Of a DNA stretch of 64,000 nt, positions 34,544 to 47,392 are shown piece after piece. Position 1 is the first letter of the stretch, and every line of letters starts with the position of its first letter. A program made the position numbers and the translations under genes. The notes under the pieces are model-generated. The model saw only the letters and a list, made by a program, of their open reading frames with translations. It was not told the origin of the DNA and did not search any database. This DNA is from Coleophoma eucalyptorum (lineage: Eukaryota > Ascomycota > Leotiomycetes > Helotiales > Dermateaceae): the NCBI GenBank assembly GCA_026120035.1, contig JALRME010000070.1:1-64000 (forward strand), written 5' to 3'.

Positions 34544-35650
34544 ATGCTACCACCAAATCAACCTTTACCTTCGAATCAAGAAGGTCGTATTCTTCTAGCT
34601 ATTCAAGCAGTCAAAGAAGGCCAATTTAGTAGTATTCGAGCTGCTACTAAAGCGTACGATATATTACGTCTAACACTCTAACGCCGGATCAAAGGAGTGG
34701 CTTCTCGACGCGACTCTTATCTCCAACTCTCGAAAGCTTACTCCTATAGAGGAACAGGCTCTTATTCAATATATCCCCAATCTAGATTCTCGTTGGTTTC
34801 CTCATAGACCTCAGTCTGTTCAAGAAAAGGCCGACCTTCTTCTCGCCGAACGCGACGCGCCCCCAGTAGGCATTAATTGGACCTCCAACTTTATTAAACG
34901 CCGTCCAGAAATCAGAACAAAATTCAGTCGAAAATACGACTATAGAAGGGCACAATACGAAGATCTAGTAATTATTAATAGCTGGTTTAAGCTTGTAAAG
35001 AATGTAGTTACCAAGTACGGAATTATAGAGGAGGATATATATAACTTCGATAAGGCTGGATTTCTTATAGGAGTTATTACTACTACTAGAGTAGTTACAA
35101 GCTTAGAGTCAAAGAATCATCTAAAGACTACGTAGCTAGCGAATCGAGAATAGGTATTAATTATATAGGGTATCAATTCGTACGGCTGGACGATTCCTCT
35201 ATTTATTATATTCCAAGGGTAGAATTACCTCTCGGCCTAATACGAAGACTCGAGTCTCCTATAAGATTAGGTAATAACAGTAATTAAGAATGGGTGGACT
35301 ACACATAAAATTAGATTCTAGTGGATTTAACACTTTGATAGATACATAAGAAGTCATACAATTAGGAAATACCGTCTCTTAATTCTAGATAGGCACGAGT
35401 CCTATCTATTAGTCTAATTCTAGTAATATTTTACGGAAAACAATATTATTACACTTTATACACTTTATACACTATCGCACTCCTCGAACATACTAAAGAC
35501 TTTGGACGTAGGGTGTTTTGGTCTATTGAAAGTATTATAACTTACCAGTTAAGTGTTATCTCTACACGTCTATGCTTCTATCACATATCAAATCTCAAAA
35601 ATATACATAACAGCATGAAACAGTCCTTTCTTAATCATACCTCAAGAGGC
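34544..35650 (+). mobile_element. Decayed pogo/Fot1-like (Tc1-mariner) transposon
   Basis: Conceptual translation shows a broken DDE transposase: an HTH start (EGRILLAIQAVKEGQFSSIRAATKAYDI), EEDIYNFDKAGFLIGVI (first catalytic Asp region), GINSYGWTIPPFIIF and ILDRHESY (second Asp region). Many stops interrupt it. Several are exactly CAA/CAG-to-TAA/TAG or TGG-to-TAG at positions where the family has Gln or Trp, the C-to-T pattern on both strands expected of RIP. Intact terminal inverted repeats were not found; the 3' end is approximate. It is inactive by sequence. Confidence 0.8.
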
Positions 35651-35815
35651 ACATTCAAGAATAAAGGAGAGACGGGTAGCACAATACCTTGTTTTTATTA
35701 TATGAGGATATGGTTACTATCCCTATCCCTCGCTAATGCTTTTAAACACCCTATCTAGTTCACTAAATCAGAAGGTATATTGATACAGTATTTGCAAGGT
35801 GCCAAATACCATCAA
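35651..35815. other. Spacer between transposon relic and pseudogene
   Basis: A short AT-rich stretch. Possible 3' end of the element; no repeat end recognised. Confidence 0.3.
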
Positions 35816-38137
35816 CTATTTAGTTGGAAGACCAGCATAGAGTATTCCAGTTTGTGGCTGAAAAACCTCACTGACAGTAAAAGTGCAATGTCCCACCTCC
35901 GCTCCATTCGCGACTGGCACCGCTCCCCACTGGATCTTCCAAAAGGCCATCTCACTGCCATCTCGATCCGGGTGGCAGGCAGCTGAAATAGCCGCACTAC
36001 AGCTCGCAGCAACAGGTATCCCGGTCTTCAATTTAATCATGCCTGCTATAAAAGCGGCGATCACCACAAATACACCGACGAGTATGACGCATACGATGGT
36101 GACGGGTGAGTAGCCACAGGTCATATAGTCACTAAAAGGGACATGTTCGCGCACCTGCGAATCCGGCGTCTCGTAGGCGTCAACACTCACGAGGAAAATA
36201 CTCTGTGAGACTAGCCAATGAAGAATACCCGAGACGATCATGAGTGGTATAGCGAAGCGGTACGGAAGCTGAAGAAAGTAGGTGCTTCGCTGCTTGCCCC
36301 TAGGGACGCAAGATACACGCAATCCTTTGCGAGAGAGGGCACATTGACTCCACTCAGATGCGAGCGATATACATGTAAAAAGACCGTTATAAGTGAAATA
36401 AATAAATGATAGGACAAGCTGGGTAGTATTGGCTACTATCACGTTGATGATGATGAGTCCGGCGCCGGAACTTGGCAATGTCCAGCGTATGAAGGTAGAT
36501 GGATCAACACCTCCCAGCCCCAAGCTGAAGAAAGGTTAGGCGTCTCTGGCACCAACTAGACTAGCGATGCCATAAATAAGAAGCCCGATGCATGTTCCAA
36601 GTGCCACCACAAATCTGTAATTTTAAGATAGATTAGCTAGCTACCTTAAGATATTATGAGAGGAAAAGGGGATGGAGGGTATCCATCGGAGCTTACAGCA
36701 ATATGTAAAAGATTCATCTTAAACCACTTGCGGCTGCAAACCGTCTCCTCTGATAGTGTCGATATTCCTTCGCAATTATATTTGCAATCCAGGACCTTCT
36801 TTCTTAGTAGAAGCTGTGATATCTTCCTTGCTGGCTAAGGACATGCCCTGGGTAGTTGGATCAGGCCGCTGTAAGAATGATGCAACCGCATCTCTCATCG
36901 TCATTAAGGGCGATTCAGCGATGCCAAAAGCAAGATACATCATGATTAACGCCTTAAAAGCATTTAGGATGATGGCTATCGTCGCCAGATGTATGCTATA
37001 TAACAGTCGGCAGTGCTGTGGGAGTTCCTCACTGAGACAGTACAGGATCTGCTTGTTAAACGGCTTCCACGACGCAGGATTTGCTTCTTTGGCGGCTAGT
37101 CGATTTGCACATGGAATGGAAGAACACGATTGGGTGCCGTCGTTGTTACAAATCCAGTCAAAAGGCGAGCATTGGTTTATTCCAGACGTCACTGTGGTGA
37201 TTTCCTCTCGAGATTCAAACCACAAGGACACCTCATCCAGCGTGAATCCGTCTGTTGTATCAGAAACGACAAGGATAAGACTCCCTCTGCTAGTTTGGAA
37301 GTCTTGCGCATATGCACGTAAGCAATCCCCCGTTTCTAGCCTGTCGAGAGATCCGTTTCTTGTCTCTTCCTAAATTTGCCTGGCGATCATCGGTGTAGAC
37401 GAAGGTCCAGCGCTGTATCGGTTTCCGGTAAAGTTCGAGTGCCTTGCCTCCGTGAATGTTTCATTGACGGTGAATACTTGGTACTCATTAGCAGCTATGG
37501 AGGAGAATACGGTCGAGTTATAGCTGTTCGACCAGAGGTGGTATTCATTAACTTAAGTTGTTCTGCCATAGAATGGGGAGAGAATAACAGAGAGTATAAC
37601 CTACAACAAATGCAAAGGTATTGAAGTGATACCAAGCAGCCAGTAGAGAACAACTCGTTTCAAAGAAACATTTCTCAGGTTGCGAAGACTTTGTGTTCCG
37701 ATATCCAGCCACCGATTCCGCACATGGGCTGCATCTACCTCCTTCCTTGTTGGGGCCGACATGCACTGCACGCAGTAGTTGCTGGCGCTTAATAAGATCG
37801 TACCCAAGATATTAATAAGTAAATGGATGCTAATATTAAGCTTTCGAGTTGTCTCGCAACTCCCCTCATAGAGCTTATGTCTCCCATCACCACTGAAGCC
37901 AGGGAAGTCATTGTGGGATTCCGCCCATGCAACGACGATGAGGTTGACGCCAAAAACATAGACAGCCATACCAGAAGAGGCTACTACTCCAAATTGCCAT
38001 CCTGTGGTGTGTTTTTGTCTCCAGGTCGGCTTCTGATAGTAGGGCGGCGGTTGTTCCGTAGTATTTTTCCGTTCTCCTGTATACTGAACAGGCGATGCTG
38101 TGGCCAGGAAACCTTTGTCTTGCTCAGATGTATCCAT
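35816..38137 (-). pseudogene. DUF6536 multi-pass membrane protein gene, broken
   Basis: The N-terminal (GWQFGVVASSGMAVYVFGVNLIVVAWA, LLINILGTILLSASNYCVQCMSAPTRKEVDAAH, WLDIGTQSLRNL) and C-terminal parts (SFIYFTYNGLFTC, QRSTYFLQLPYRFAIPLMI, ILHWLVSQSIF, ASCSAAISAACHP, GHCTFTVSEVF) match the large fungal DUF6536 family, about 700 aa, function unknown. The middle is damaged: a TAG follows ARQI near 37371, a frame slip occurs near 36785-36800, a TGA falls where relatives have Trp (after ASGLR), and a TAA lies before PFFSLGLGG near 36537. The changes TGG-to-TGA and CAG-to-TAG fit RIP spreading from the adjacent dead transposon. Introns such as one of about 81 nt after LHLL are otherwise standard. 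Confidence 0.78.
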
Positions 38138-40300
38138 GATCGTCGGTCGGTAGTGCTTAATACTACACTTCTACTTTTGTCGCAAGCTGCTATCTGCCCT
38201 AGAATAAAATTTAGCGGTGCATCTCTTTAATATGGTTATCGACTATTCATCTTGAGCAGGAAATGCAGTATTAGAAAATAAAAAGTTATGAGCTATAAAA
38301 ATATCCACACAAGTGAAATTATGGGCGGGAGCGCCCTAAGCTCTTTTACGTTCTCTACGAAGCGGTAATCGTATCATTTTGTCGTACAGTACTCCGGTGC
38401 GATCAATTCACTAGAACATTTGCTATGGAATGTTCCTAAAAGCTGGGGCGAAGACTGGCTGGCAGCAGCGAAAGGAAGTCTTAGAAGCCCCGATTTTTCT
38501 AAGCTTAATTCTTGGCATACTAAGCGTTACACTTATTTGCCCTACGCAAGCTAGGGTTGAGAAATGTGGCGCTTGAAAAATGCCTGACGCTCTGGGCACA
38601 ACTCTGCACTGCGGAGAACAGATATCCCCACCTGCTGGACTTGAGAGGATACAGGAGTTGCTATCGTCGATAATATAATTGCTGCCGAGCCTCTACTTCT
38701 GCCTTGAGTTGTCTTGAGTTATCTACGCCATTTGCATCCTCGTGATATTCTGCAGGTCCCATTGGTTTCACTTTAGGTCAAGCCGTCGGGTCCCAGACCA
38801 ATACTCCCTTTCGCGCTGAGGCTGAAGCAATGTGGACTCTAGTCCCAGATGAGAATGCACTGTAAACAGTATCGATAACGTAATAACCTGGGCAAACTCC
38901 TATAACTATTCCTATTTCAGGGTTGTTTCATAATCAACCTTATAGATGAAGATATCTACAATATGCAAGATCATACAGCTCGACTATCCTTAAAGGCAAG
39001 ATACAGTCTCGCTCGCTTTTGGACGGCCACCTGTCCCCTTAAATCCCCCTCCAAATTCCACCCTCGCCAGCACTTGCGTCCATCTCAAAATCCTCGCGCC
39101 GATGCGCCAAGATCATCTATCCCCTCCTACCTAATTACCTCCCCGACTCGCCTGCACTTCACATGTGACATGCAGTCTCACATAAACTGTCAATTTCTAT
39201 CCGATATGTGGGAAGCCCATCTTGAAGTCCAGATCTCCTAGTATAACTTCCTCGGGAGCATTGGACCACATCCTGTGGGATACAGAGCACCATATTGGCC
39301 ATGAGCTCCCATTGATACAGATGTGAGCATGCTCACCGACCCGTATTGATTGGACCCACCGCTGGAATTTCTGCTGTGAAAAGTAGACACAATTCTCAAC
39401 GGCGAAATCCAAAATATAGAAGGCTCTGAAGATATCCAAGTTCAAAATGAATATCTGAGAATATGTGACCGACTTTACCTATTCGTTTTGGAAAATGAGA
39501 CGCAATATTTTTTCAAACAGTTACGAAGGAAACGGGGTCGGAAAGAGATCGAAACCAACGGGATATGAGAAAACAGATTGTTTCCCCTCCGGCCAGACCG
39601 ATTTTATTAGTTATCTTCGAGTAAATTGCTAACTTTTGACATTTTCGAAAGTGACTTTAATGGGCCATCAGAGAGAGAAAGTAGATAGACATCACGTAAG
39701 TACTACCAATATTCCAATTATTGCAGTAAAAGAGCTTTGCAACACTTATATATATATACAGGGATTCTCTTAAATAGATCAAGAATACAGTCCATCTTTG
39801 TATAGAAAAACGTCTAGCACGGCGAAGTTAGGAGCCATTGGCCCGATTTTGGTTTCTTAATAAAGTGCTGTGAAGTGCTTGCTTGCCTATAAGCGAATTC
39901 AACTACAAGGTTATTTTTGTTCCCAGCTCGACATGGTGTCCATCAAAAGACTATCTCCAGAGTGCGAAAGGTCAGATACTTTGATAATGACAACATGTCC
40001 TAAGAATAATGTATCAATGAACGGATTTTGCAGATATCTTCAAGTTTTGGAGTCTTAGATGTGATTTCTTAATAAATCTTGTGCAAAATGAATATCTGGT
40101 TGCTAGTTTTCTCTAACTAATAAGTGACGTATAAGTATGTCTGGCCTATACAGCGTTTGATTATAGTGGCTATAAGAATGGCCATCCTAACCCTCACAGT
40201 TGTAGATTATCCCCATATCCAGAAGAGCCCTATGACGGAGAATATGCTACGAGCTACAATGTCTTCTATAATCCTTGCCAAGTGAACGTCAAATGGCCAA
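38138..40300. other. 2.2-kb intergenic region, no supported gene
   Basis: Mixed composition. Open frames at 38963-39241 (+) and 39197-39445 (-) overlap on opposite strands and show no family motif, signal or intron-supported extension. It may hold old relics I cannot identify. Confidence 0.4.
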
Positions 40301-41483
40301 TCAGAATATAGCTACGGCATTTGGAGGACTGGCCACGCCACCAGGAACCTATGCTCATATCAGCTGACCATGTATATATGTAGCAGTATTTGATTTACCT
40401 TCAAAGGTATACTAGCAAGGAAGAAAGATTTTTTGTTAATCTTCTTGCAGTGATCAGAGAGTGCTTCTAAATCAAAAAGCTCGCCAATTGGCATTCCCCA
40501 GCCTCCGAGTAGCCACTGATGCAGCATAACATCTAGATTGGCATGAGGACCTGCGATTGGTGCGCGCTCAAAACTTGGCGCGTCACCAGCAACAGCTGCA
40601 AATTGCTTCTCCCAGAGCCACTGTAGCACTTCACGAGAAGCCTCAAGTCCGATGAAATCGGGAGATGCACGCTTTGCTAGTGCTTTTCGCTCTGGCAGAG
40701 AGAGCTGACTATAAGCAGCTGTGAACCCGCTTCGGATAAATAGAATATCTCCTCGTCTGAACGAAATCTGCTGTTCAGCGATAATGGTTTTGAGATGATT
40801 TAGGGGAATTGCCATTGATGACATAGCATCTATCTTGACGCTATTTCTTCCTGCCCATTCGGCATAGTCTAGTAGCACACCACGACCAACGATCCCGCCA
40901 CTTTCTACCCATGCTGGTTATTATGGTATTAGTTTCAACAATCAGCTTTAGTAAATAAATACATACATGAGATGCCGATGGTATTGGATGACTCTAATTC
41001 TTCTTGCGTGTGGCCCATATAATATTTTCGCTCTTTTTGATATCCTTAGGATAACTAATTAGAAAATGGCTCTGAGAATCGGTGGCTTCTACATAAGTAT
41101 TGCTCACCATAATGACGGAAGCCATCCCATTGACTACTGCATTGAGTATTAAACGTCAAAACATCATCATTTACTGTTCTGCCCTCTCTATTGACCAGCT
41201 TCTGTTCGAAGGCGTTTCTGCCAAAACTTGGGTGCGAAGGCTTATCTAATGGCCAATCCAGCGACAACCTTACACCAGACTGAATCTCCGATGCGGCAGC
41301 AGCAACGACCTCAGGAGTAAGGAGATTGAGCATGCCGAGTTCGTCATCATCCCCAAATAATCCCCACGCATTTCCAGGAGGCCCATTGGGATCTAGGGGC
41401 AATAGTGAGAATTGAGGAAACTCAACGTTGGGTCTTGTAGCTGCCATATCTGTTGGAATTCCCCTGAAATTAAGATAAACCAA
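40301..41483 (-). CDS. Cyclase-family metal hydrolase, second copy
   Basis: Four exons. The last, very short exon (VPGGVASPPNAVAIF) lies beyond an intron starting after PLK, so the stop is at 40301. Key blocks are GNAWGLFGDDDELGMLNLLTPE, TFNTQCSSQWDGFRHYG (the metal-ligand region of fungal cyclase-family proteins), GGIVGRGVLLDYA, FRRGDILFIRSGF and LLGGWGMPIGELFDLEAL. It has the same family and length as the 15.7-kb gene but no hydrophobic N-terminus, so it is probably cytosolic. The family cleaves amide or lactone-like bonds. In a sugar-acid cluster a lactonase-type step (opening an aldonolactone) is an attractive but unproven role. The start is at 41483 or at MAATRPN (41447). Confidence 0.87.
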
Positions 41484-41943
41484 TAAGAATAAGACAGAGT
41501 CTTATTATCACTACTGATGTGGAATCATTATAGAGAACTTTTGAAATAGTTGGATGTTGATCATCCAACGGAAACTTATCCGAGACGTCATATGCAGAAA
41601 ACGTCACATGAGACAAATGAGGCGGAGAACTAGACGGGTTCCGACCACTATGCTTTATACTTGAAGTGGAATGGCCTTTATTTATATTTCAGCTTCTAAC
41701 CGCATTTGGACTGGGAAGGTGTACAGATTCAGCCAGAATACATAATGGCTCGCTTAATAGACTTGCTGAAGCATGTATTGACCGTCTTGACTATTTAACT
41801 TGATTTTATAGCCTCCTTCCACATTCTGGGGTTCAATACAGCGGCCATGTAAAAGATCGTGCATCAATCTATGATAGATAGGAATGGAGATGATCGGCTT
41901 GGAGTTAACTTTCTCTCGGCAGTAATCTTCTACTTTGAGATCT
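41484..41943. other. Intergenic spacer
   Basis: Promoter of the cyclase-family gene and 3' flank of the permease. A search by eye for TTTTCCGG/CCGGAAAA found none; CAACGGAAAC at 41567-41576 is the nearest. Confidence 0.35.
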
Positions 41944-43769
41944 TCAGTAAATATACCGAAAATTCAAATTCTCTCTGTCAGTCATATCTCCGAATGCAGA
42001 AGCATCTAAACCCCTCTCATACTCTTCTAAGGCCTGACTAGAAAGAGCATTCCTATCAATTTCTTGCAAAACATCACGTCTCCTATTGTCGCGTTGGAGT
42101 AGAAAGCGTAGCAAAAAGACAATGACAACTTCAAGGAGATGGGTAATAATCATGCTCCAAATACCGAGCGAGTAGTTAGGCGACTGGCTTGTTTTGTAAA
42201 AAAATGGCCCAGCAATATTTCCAGTGCAGTATCCAAGAAATAGCAGAGCATTCGTTACGACCTTTTTAGTATGGCCGGCAGTGTTTGCTGTTTGGAGAGA
42301 GAGGAGGAGCACGAAGGATGCGTTTATAGGTCCGGTAAGCTGACACATGTGAGAATGATATAGCATCGAAGATAGAGAAAGTCATACATAATAGCATATG
42401 AGTCGACCAACTTGACGATGCTGGGGGACAAATCGCAAACCAAAGGCCCCTGCAATGTTTGGAAGCAGGAAAATAATGATCATAAGACATCGATTATTTG
42501 GCGGTATTCGATCATTGAGATATACGCAGACTAAGATGGAGATACCAATGACGGCTCCATATGGTATTTGCATCAGAGTCGTTACAACTGCAACACAAGT
42601 TAACAGGGTAGCATCTGAGACCTAAGGGTCATAACTGACGAGTAGAGAAGCCGAACCCCTTGACGATGAGGGTCCCAAAGTTAGAAATCCCACCGTTCAC
42701 AATGCTCTGCATGAGAGCTATCAAGAAAAACAAATATAGCTTGTAATCCATAAAAGCTTCCCTAATCTGGTATCCCTTAATAGTCTTGTTTTCAACTCCA
42801 GTCTGATTCTCTCGCAATCTCTCAACAGCCATCTTCTTTTCATGGTGGGTTAGTTTTCTGGCTGTCACAGGGCTGTCGGGTAGACATATGAACATGATAA
42901 TGCCCCAGATAGAGCACAACGCTCCTATGATTAGGAACTCATATTTCCAGCTGGGCAATGATCCTTTAATGTTACCAATACCATAGCCAAGTAGACCACC
43001 GAGAGCAACGCCGAATCCATTTGCCGTATACCAGAGTCCTATTTTAATAGGTTGTTGCCGTCTGGTATACCACATGCTAGTTATGAGCATAAATGCGGGA
43101 TCCGCACAGGCCTCAGCAGCACCACCTAGAGCCCTGAGGACAGCAAGTTCAATGAAGTTCCTGGCGCAAGCCTGTAACATAAGGAATACCCCCCACATGA
43201 AGATGTTGACGCCAAGATATCTACCGATCGGAAAGCGTTGGAGCATAAAGTTCGTTGGTAATGCCCAAACAAGAAACCCAAAGTAGAACACGGATGATAG
43301 CCAGCTATACTCAGTGCCCTTTAGGTTGAGATCCTGGCGAATGTTGAAAATAGCAGCGTATGAGAGGGTGGTTTTATCGATCTTGGGAATGTTAATAATG
43401 TTCAAGATGTGGGTAGCCACATTCGCACAACATGCCGAAGTTGTAGAACTATGGGTAACTTACGTAGAAGAATGCGTAGCATACAGACAGATAAGGCAAG
43501 ATCATCCAATCAATCTTTTTGACAAGTTGCCGTTCCTCGTCTAGATTAATTGCCTCGCGAACATCTGTAGGGCTATGGAAAAGCGCCATAGCTGTATCAC
43601 CACCGCCCATAACAGAGACCTTCCATTTTTGATGAGTGGTAAGAGATTCGGGTTTGTTTTCAGAATGGAAAATATTTTCTTTAGCCATGCCAAGCTCAAT
43701 TTTATTAGGAGAGATATTAGTGAGGTTATCTTCCTCCCTATTAGTGGTATTTTGACACTGTGAAGCCAT
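41944..43769 (-). CDS. MFS permease, ACS family
   Basis: A multi-exon gene with a hydrophilic N-terminus. Signatures are QLVKKIDWMILPYLSVCYAFFY, KTTLSYAAIFNIRQDLNLKGTEYSWLSSVFYFGF, PTNFMLQRFPIGRYLG, LGGAAEACADPAFMLITSMWYTRRQQP and IGLWYTANGFG in helix 5, and LPDSPVTARKLTHHEK before the central loop, followed by a normal C-terminal half and tail. This is the allantoate-permease-like branch (KTTLSYA replaces the more common YLDRNN-type helix end). The probable role is to import the sugar acid used by the neighbouring enzymes. Start may be 43769 or three codons earlier (43778). Its promoter lacks the TTTTCCGG word seen for the enzymes. Confidence 0.87.
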
Positions 43770-44250
43770 GGAGCTCAAGATTCGTATGGGTCTAGTAGAT
43801 AGAAGGACTGCAGCTGCAAATGTGGTTGACGTTCATATATTTGTAGAGCAGAGTACAAATTATATCAAACATCTGAAATACTAGACTACCAAATTTACCC
43901 CGCGTGTGGAGAATATAGGCACCAGCCAGCATCACGACTCGCATAACTTAAGCATTACCCCACCTCTCTGCTGCCCGGATATGTGTCCTTACGCCAAGAT
44001 CTGGGGTAGCAACCTCAGAGCAAGCCTCGGAGATTTTTCAACTTGATCTCGGATATACATCCGGGAGTATCTGAGCAGATCTACCAAGAAGATCGACAGC
44101 GGATTATTGAAACGCGTTTGTCTCAATCATGACTAGTCTATTTATCTTTAGGCTGACAGGGTTAATTCGAACTAACATAGCATGTGGATGCATAGAGTGC
44201 AGTGCAAAGAATCAAATTCTTAGAGTAGATTACAGCAAAGTATCGTTTAT
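43770..44250. other. Intergenic spacer
   Basis: Promoter of the permease and 3' flank of the aldolase gene. No gene. CCCGGATATG (43974-43983) and ATCCGGGAG (44059-44067) are CGG-containing words, but no TTTTCCGG. Confidence 0.35.
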
Positions 44251-45298
44251 CTAGGCTTCTTCTAGCTCTTGCATTGCGTTCAAGGCTGTGCTCCATGAAT
44301 CCCATTCTTCGATTGGCATCCGGCCTTTGAATGGTAACCTCCAGCCTTGCATATCGCCCATTTTTAGTACTTGATAGATGGCCTCCTTGATTCCAACAAT
44401 ACCCCATTTTGCCACCATCTCTTCTGCCCTGCTGACGACAAACTGTGTTTTCTGTATCTCTGTCAATGCTTCGAGGGTGGCAGGACGCTTTGCTGCGATA
44501 TCAAAAAGACGAGAAATGGTGCATGGATAGATTGCAGCGAGGCCATCGATTACTCCCGAAGCCCCAAACAAAACAATTGGCCCCAATTGTTGACCAAATC
44601 CACTGTATAAACGGAATTTTGTATGGTCTATGGCAGGATCTAAAGCAACCTGTACATGATGCGATACATTTCCATGTGACATTTTACATCCGACAATGTT
44701 TGGATGAGCAGCGAGTTTGGTATATGTATCGAGGCTGACAGTGATGTTGTTCGTAACACCAGGGTAGTGATATCTGTACATGTATGGAATTAGCCATAGC
44801 AGCATATGTAGTGAGAAGGGTCGAGATCACGGACATCAAGATTGGGATTGGGCTTGCGTCTGCAACTATTTTATACCACTCCTGCAAATTTAGCTGCGCA
44901 GAAGCCCCTCCAAAGTAACCCGGAGCAAGGACAAGTCCCCACTGAGCCCCAGCATTGCGCGCATCCTCCAGCCATTCTAGAACCTCGTCCACTGAATTGG
45001 TCAAGATCCCGGCCATAATCGGGTAGTCTGGGAATCCAGCCGCGGTGAGACCTTTACGTACTCCTGAAATCAGTTCAAATCGTTCGACTCGAGAAAGATG
45101 AATAGCTTCGCCGGTGCTGCCCAAGAGCACAAGTCCACGGATGCCATTCTTAGCAAGGTGCACACTATGCTGAATCTGTGTCTCAATGTCGAGAGCAGGT
45201 TGACGTGCTCCTTGCAATATCGTGGATTGGAAGAATGTTGGAACAGGCACGAATACGCCTTCTGGCGGGATGGATGAATTGGATAATTGTGATGCCAT
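44251..45298 (-). CDS. DHDPS/NAL-family 2-keto-3-deoxy acid aldolase
   Basis: Two exons (intron 44774-44834) give 328 aa. Class I pyruvate-dependent aldolase features are present: GSTGE (60-64), Tyr in IYHYPG (about 156) and the Schiff-base Lys in GCKMSHG (K185), with the barrel sequence continuing to GMPIEEW near the end. The family includes dihydrodipicolinate synthase and the fungal 2-keto-3-deoxy-L-galactonate aldolase. In a fungus, beside a galactonate-type dehydratase, it most likely cleaves a 2-keto-3-deoxy aldonate into pyruvate and glyceraldehyde. It is divergent from the aldo-keto reductase gene across 371 bp containing CCGGAAAA. L-lysine synthesis is excluded in practice because fungi use the aminoadipate route. 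Confidence 0.9.
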
Positions 45299-45669
45299 TG
45301 TCGCTTTTCTTGAGGGGAATTGTTCTCTTTCAAAGAATGTAAAAATAAAACTAGAATGGTTCCTTACTTAAAAATTAAAACATATAAACATGATTCAAGT
45401 CGTTGAAGACGCTGAATTAGGACTTATAAGCCTTATAAATTCTTCCATCACTACCATATCGCGGGGTATTTGTTTACGGATAAGAGTCCGTGGCTCAGGA
45501 GCCGACCGGAAAAGGAGCCATTAACGGTGCCCCACCCCACCGCGATGTCTCGCCCCATCACAACTACGAAAGATTCTTATTACTTTAAGCAAGACCCTTG
45601 ACCTCTCTCTAGAGGCAGTTGACTTTCCATAAAATCAACCAGACATCAATTGGACGAATATAATTCATA
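45299..45669. promoter_or_regulatory. Bidirectional promoter, aldolase/aldo-keto reductase, with CCGGAAAA
   Basis: CCGGAAAA at 45506-45513 (TTTTCCGG on the other strand) lies 157-164 bp before the reductase and 208-215 bp before the aldolase. The same word is in the dehydratase and kinase promoters. Confidence 0.55.
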
Positions 45670-46916
45670 ATGGCAATGAACCGCTCTTTCAAACTAAACT
45701 CAGGATACAGCATCCCAGCTGTAGGACTCGGGACGTGGCAGTCGCAACCAAACGAGGTTAAAGAAGCTGTTTCTGCTGCACTCAAGATTGGATATCGCCA
45801 TATAGATGCTGCAGCCGTGTATGGGAATGAGTCTGAGGTCGGAGAAGGACTCAAGGCCTCTGGAGTGGGCCGTAAGGACATTTTTGTAAGATGATTATCC
45901 TTTCTCTAGTGCTACTTGTAAAAATAAAGATCGGACTGACGGAACTAGATTACGGGAAAACTTTGGAATACAGACCATAAGCCAGAAGATGTCGAAGCCG
46001 CGCTGGATATTACTCTGCGAGATCTTCAAACCGACTACCTTGATCTATACCTTGTGAATTGTTCTTGTCATCCAATTCAGAAATTATTAATAAAAGTCTT
46101 TATAGATCCATTGGCCTGTTGCATTTCCAAAATCTGCTGAAAGATTCCCAGTCGATCCAGTCACCGAGCAGATTGCAGTCATTGACGTACCCATTGCCGA
46201 TACCTGGAGAGCTATGGAAGCATTGGTGAAGAAAGGGAAGGTCCGAAGTATCGGCGTAAGCAACTTTACACGGGCAAAGATTGAGTCACTCTTACAAACG
46301 TGGGTTTTGATCCGTTTTATTATGAATCGGGGCCACTTCTGAGTCTTTTGTGCAGGGCCATCATTCCTCCCGCCGTTAATCAAATCGAAGCACATGCATA
46401 TTTGCAGCAGCCACAGTTATTAGAGTGGTCAAAAAAGCAGGTGAGTCTTCTGATGATCTGTGAAAATAGAATCAATTGACACCTCAAGTAGAATATCCTT
46501 GTGGCAGCGTATAGCCCCCTAGGGAACAATATTTATAATCTCCCCAGAGCAGTAGATGACCCCACAGTGATTACACTTGCTAGAGACTTGAACAAGCAAG
46601 CAGCCCAACTTCTGATTAGCTGGGCTGTGCAGCGAGGCACTGTTGTTCTTCCCAAGAGCGTCACAGCCTCACGTATCAAAGATAACTTTCAGGGTCTGTC
46701 TGCTTAGTTTCCTATACACGTACCCTTCTAATAGCACTTTCAGATTTCGAGCTCCCTCAAGAGACATTTGATAAAATCTCGGCATTGGATCGACATCACA
46801 GATACAATTTCCCAGCCAGATTGGGCGTGGATATCTTTGGGGAGGTAAGCCAAGAAAGCTTGACGAAGAGCGTAGAGGATTGGAAGGAGGCTCAGAGGAG
46901 ATTGAAGGCAGCTTAA
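45670..46916 (+). CDS. Aldo-keto reductase, probable glyceraldehyde reductase
   Basis: Six exons. The catalytic tetrad is visible: D46 in [13 protein letters not shown]51, Lys in TGKLWN and His in [14 protein letters not shown], the [14 protein letters not shown] block, SPLGN and [14 protein letters not shown] (coenzyme phosphate-binding region) complete the NADP-dependent AKR pattern similar to yeast glycerol dehydrogenases. Introns use GT donors and AG acceptors, one with donor GTCTGT after NFQ. In this cluster the aldolase would release glyceraldehyde, and this reductase would turn it into glycerol, as the known aldo-keto reductase does in fungal galacturonate breakdown. Reduction of another aldose is possible. 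Cytosolic. Confidence 0.9.
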
Positions 46917-47392
46917 GAGGATGAAATATGGCTCCTGTACCTTCGCAGTGCCTATATCAAGATAGCATTCAAGAAAGAACTCAAATCTGACAGTCTGGTT
47001 ATTCATGCATAAGTGTCACTTTCCACGTGTGTATTTGCACGTACGTAGGTTACGTTTACAAATAGTAATGTTTATGTTGACCAATACTTAATTGTTTCTG
47101 AATTCAGATTTTGATGGTTCTAGCCTGATATTCTGAAATGGTTCTAGCTTGATATTCCTGAGTGGGTACTGTCTGATCACAATTGTTGGGGCGTAATTAC
47201 TGGATGGTCAAAGCCGGGGACGGAAAACCCCCGGAACTATGTTTCCATGAGGTTTTCCGGACGTCTACCCAGATTCACGGCACATCTCTTCTCCGAACTC
47301 GATGGGATACATAATATGATCCAGGAATCTCAAAGTTGCTTTTCAGTACAGTTACTACTAATTACCATCTTCCAATCACACCACACTTCGAC
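46917..47392. promoter_or_regulatory. Promoter of the dehydratase with TTTTCCGG
   Basis: TTTTCCGG at 47253-47260, 133-140 bp before the ATG, and the near match ACGGAAAA at 47220-47227 on the opposite strand. Both lie in a GC-rich island 47200-47290. The first 100 bp are 3' flank of the reductase. Confidence 0.55.

Noticed and set aside
37823..38230. 135-codon plus-strand frame
   Set aside because: Antisense to the first exon of the DUF6536 pseudogene.
38963..39445. Two overlapping open frames on opposite strands
   Set aside because: No recognisable domain; neither has a plausible exon extension.
44251..45298. Lysine-pathway dihydrodipicolinate synthase
   Set aside because: Fungi make lysine through aminoadipate, and the neighbours are sugar-acid enzymes.
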